Part shown: one piece after another, positions 63,213 through 64,000 of the stretch | How positions within the stretch are numbered: position 1 is the first letter of the stretch | Layout: each line of letters begins with the position of its first letter | Assembly (NCBI RefSeq): GCF_002879645.1 | Contig: NZ_PNRE01000055.1 | Location: 1 to 64,000 of the forward strand | DNA from: Halomonas heilongjiangensis | GTDB taxonomy: Bacteria; Pseudomonadota; Gammaproteobacteria; Pseudomonadales; Halomonadaceae | Direction: 5' to 3' | DNA length: 64,000 nucleotides | The notes under the pieces: generated by a model | Told to the model about the DNA's origin: nothing | Databases searched by the model: none | The model's input: only the letters and a program-made list of their open reading frames with translations | Translations under genes and position numbers: made by a program

Positions 63213-64000
63213 CGCTGCTCTCCGCCGTTAACGGCCAAGCCTGGTGCAACCTCGCTCTCGGCGAATCGCACCTGCTCGCCCTCGTGCAGCAGATGCGCGC
63301 CGAGCGCCACGACGCGATCGCCCGCTTCGAGGTCGCCGACGATCGACGCCGCTTCGTCGCTGAGGCTGGCCACTTGCACGGCACGCCAGGTGGCCCGAGG
63401 CCCTGGCTCGCTTCCCTCTCCTTCGACCAGCCATACGCCGGGCCCCCGACCCGGATCGAAGATCGCGCCGATCGGTACCTGCAGTGCCGAGTCGGTCCGA
63501 CGGTCAGAAATATGAATGGAAACGGTCGAGCCCAGTGGCGCATCCGCCAGTCCATCCTCCAGCACGTAGCGGGCCTCGAAGGTTCGCGTCTGAGGGTTGG
63601 CGGCATCCGACAACTGGCGAAGCGTCGCAGCGCCCGTGAGTCCATTGCCATACAAGGTCGCACGGCCGGTGGAGCCGAGCGTCGGGCGCAGGGTCTCGGG
63701 CAACGCGACGATCGCCTCGCGGTGTCCGGCATGCGCCACACGTACGACCACCTGGCCGGCCGCGACGACCTGGCCCGGCTCCGCCAGGGTTTCCACCACC
63801 ACGCCGTCCGCGTCGGCGAGCAGGACCGCATAGTTCGCTTCGTTGCGAGCAACATTGGCCCGGGCCTCGGCTGCATTGAGTTCCGCCCGTGCCGACTCGG
63901 CGGCCGCCCTGGCGTTGTCGTAGGCCGATGCCGACACTGCGCCCCGGGAAACGAGAGCGCGGTAGCGCGCCTCGTCATCCGCGGTCTGGCGTGCACGCGC
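63209..64000 (-). CDS. RND membrane-fusion (adaptor) protein, 5' end beyond window
   Basis: The open frame continues past the window edge; about 263 residues are visible. It has a helical hairpin (ARQTADDEARYRAL..., ESARAELNAAEARANVARNEA), a lipoyl half-motif (ADADGVVVETLAEPGQVVAAGQVVVRVA) and a beta-barrel with GSTVSIHISDRR. These adaptors bridge the RND pump to an outer-membrane channel. It is coupled to the RND gene by an ATGA overlap. The signal or lipoprotein segment and start lie outside. Confidence 0.92.
   Translation of the reverse strand, partial: ARARQTADDEARYRALVSRGAVSASAYDNARAAAESARAELNAAEARANVARNEANYAVLLADADGVVVETLAEPGQVVAAGQVVVRVAHAGHREAIVALPETLRPTLGSTGRATLYGNGLTGAATLRQLSDAANPQTRTFEARYVLEDGLADAPLGSTVSIHISDRRTDSALQVPIGAIFDPGRGPGVWLVEGEGSEPGPRATWRAVQVASLSDEAASIVGDLEAGDRVVALGAHLLHEGEQVRFAESEVAPGLAVNGGEQR

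Overview
The window looks like chromosome from a moderately halophilic gammaproteobacterium of the Halomonas group. The DNA is GC-rich with strong G/C third-position bias. It carries an ectoine-degradation operon (doeA-doeB-doeX plus enuR), a Halomonas-type GH13 alpha-glucosidase whose catalytic residues number like the characterised enzyme HaG, a BCCT betaine/choline-type transporter and a TRAP transporter. No tRNA, rRNA, CRISPR array or intact insertion sequence was seen. The organism assignment rests on gene content recognised from memory, not on a search.

Layout. (1) 1-6.2 kb: ectoine catabolism on the minus strand (doeA, doeB, doeX, then a nitrilase-family hydrolase cut by the window edge), with the MocR-type regulator enuR and a GhrA-like reductase divergent. 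The doeA/enuR region carries three copies of a GCATCATGACAATT-like box. (2) 6.3-10.8 kb: NAD salvage (pncA-pncB), a DJ-1/PfpI protein, a DUF3108 exported protein and a LysO-type lysine exporter. (3) 10.9-21.3 kb: an alpha-glucoside locus with ABC importer, two binding proteins, two GH13 glucosidases and a LacI regulator. A 14-bp operator recurs at both ends. (4) 21.3-24.4 kb: a BaeSR-like two-component system and a Spy/CpxP-like periplasmic protein, both preceded by TTGCAC boxes at 11-bp spacing. (5) 24.4-33.1 kb: transporters (TRAP, BCCT under BetI-like operators, SulP/DauA), a small unknown gene flanked by 60-bp direct repeats, and yjbQ. (6) 33.2-36.9 kb: an ECF sigma/anti-sigma divergon with two ArsM-like methyltransferases, one fused to a MerC-like membrane domain, and an exported cupin. 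Both arms start with the same GGGAAC-N17-CGTCC promoter.

(7) 37-56 kb: a periplasmic alcohol-oxidation cluster. It has an acetaldehyde dehydrogenase, a PQQ alcohol dehydrogenase with the Asp-x-Asp pair typical of lanthanide enzymes, a MoxJ-like binding protein, cytochrome c, PQQ-associated ABC export genes and beta-propeller, a NosR-like flavin/Fe-S membrane protein, a NitT-type ABC importer, a LuxR-type response regulator, a PAS hybrid kinase and a FIST sensor. A CTTGGTAGTA box precedes several of these genes. (8) 56.3-64 kb: a leftward cassette (membrane-fusion protein, RND pump, SDR, DHA2 MFS pump, FabF-like ketosynthase). A 26-codon remnant of a second RND C-terminus between the MFS and fabF genes shows past rearrangement.

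The strongest candidates for undescribed biology are the ECF/methyltransferase/MerC-like/cupin divergon and the NosR-like electron-transfer protein inside an apparently lanthanide-type alcohol oxidation cluster.
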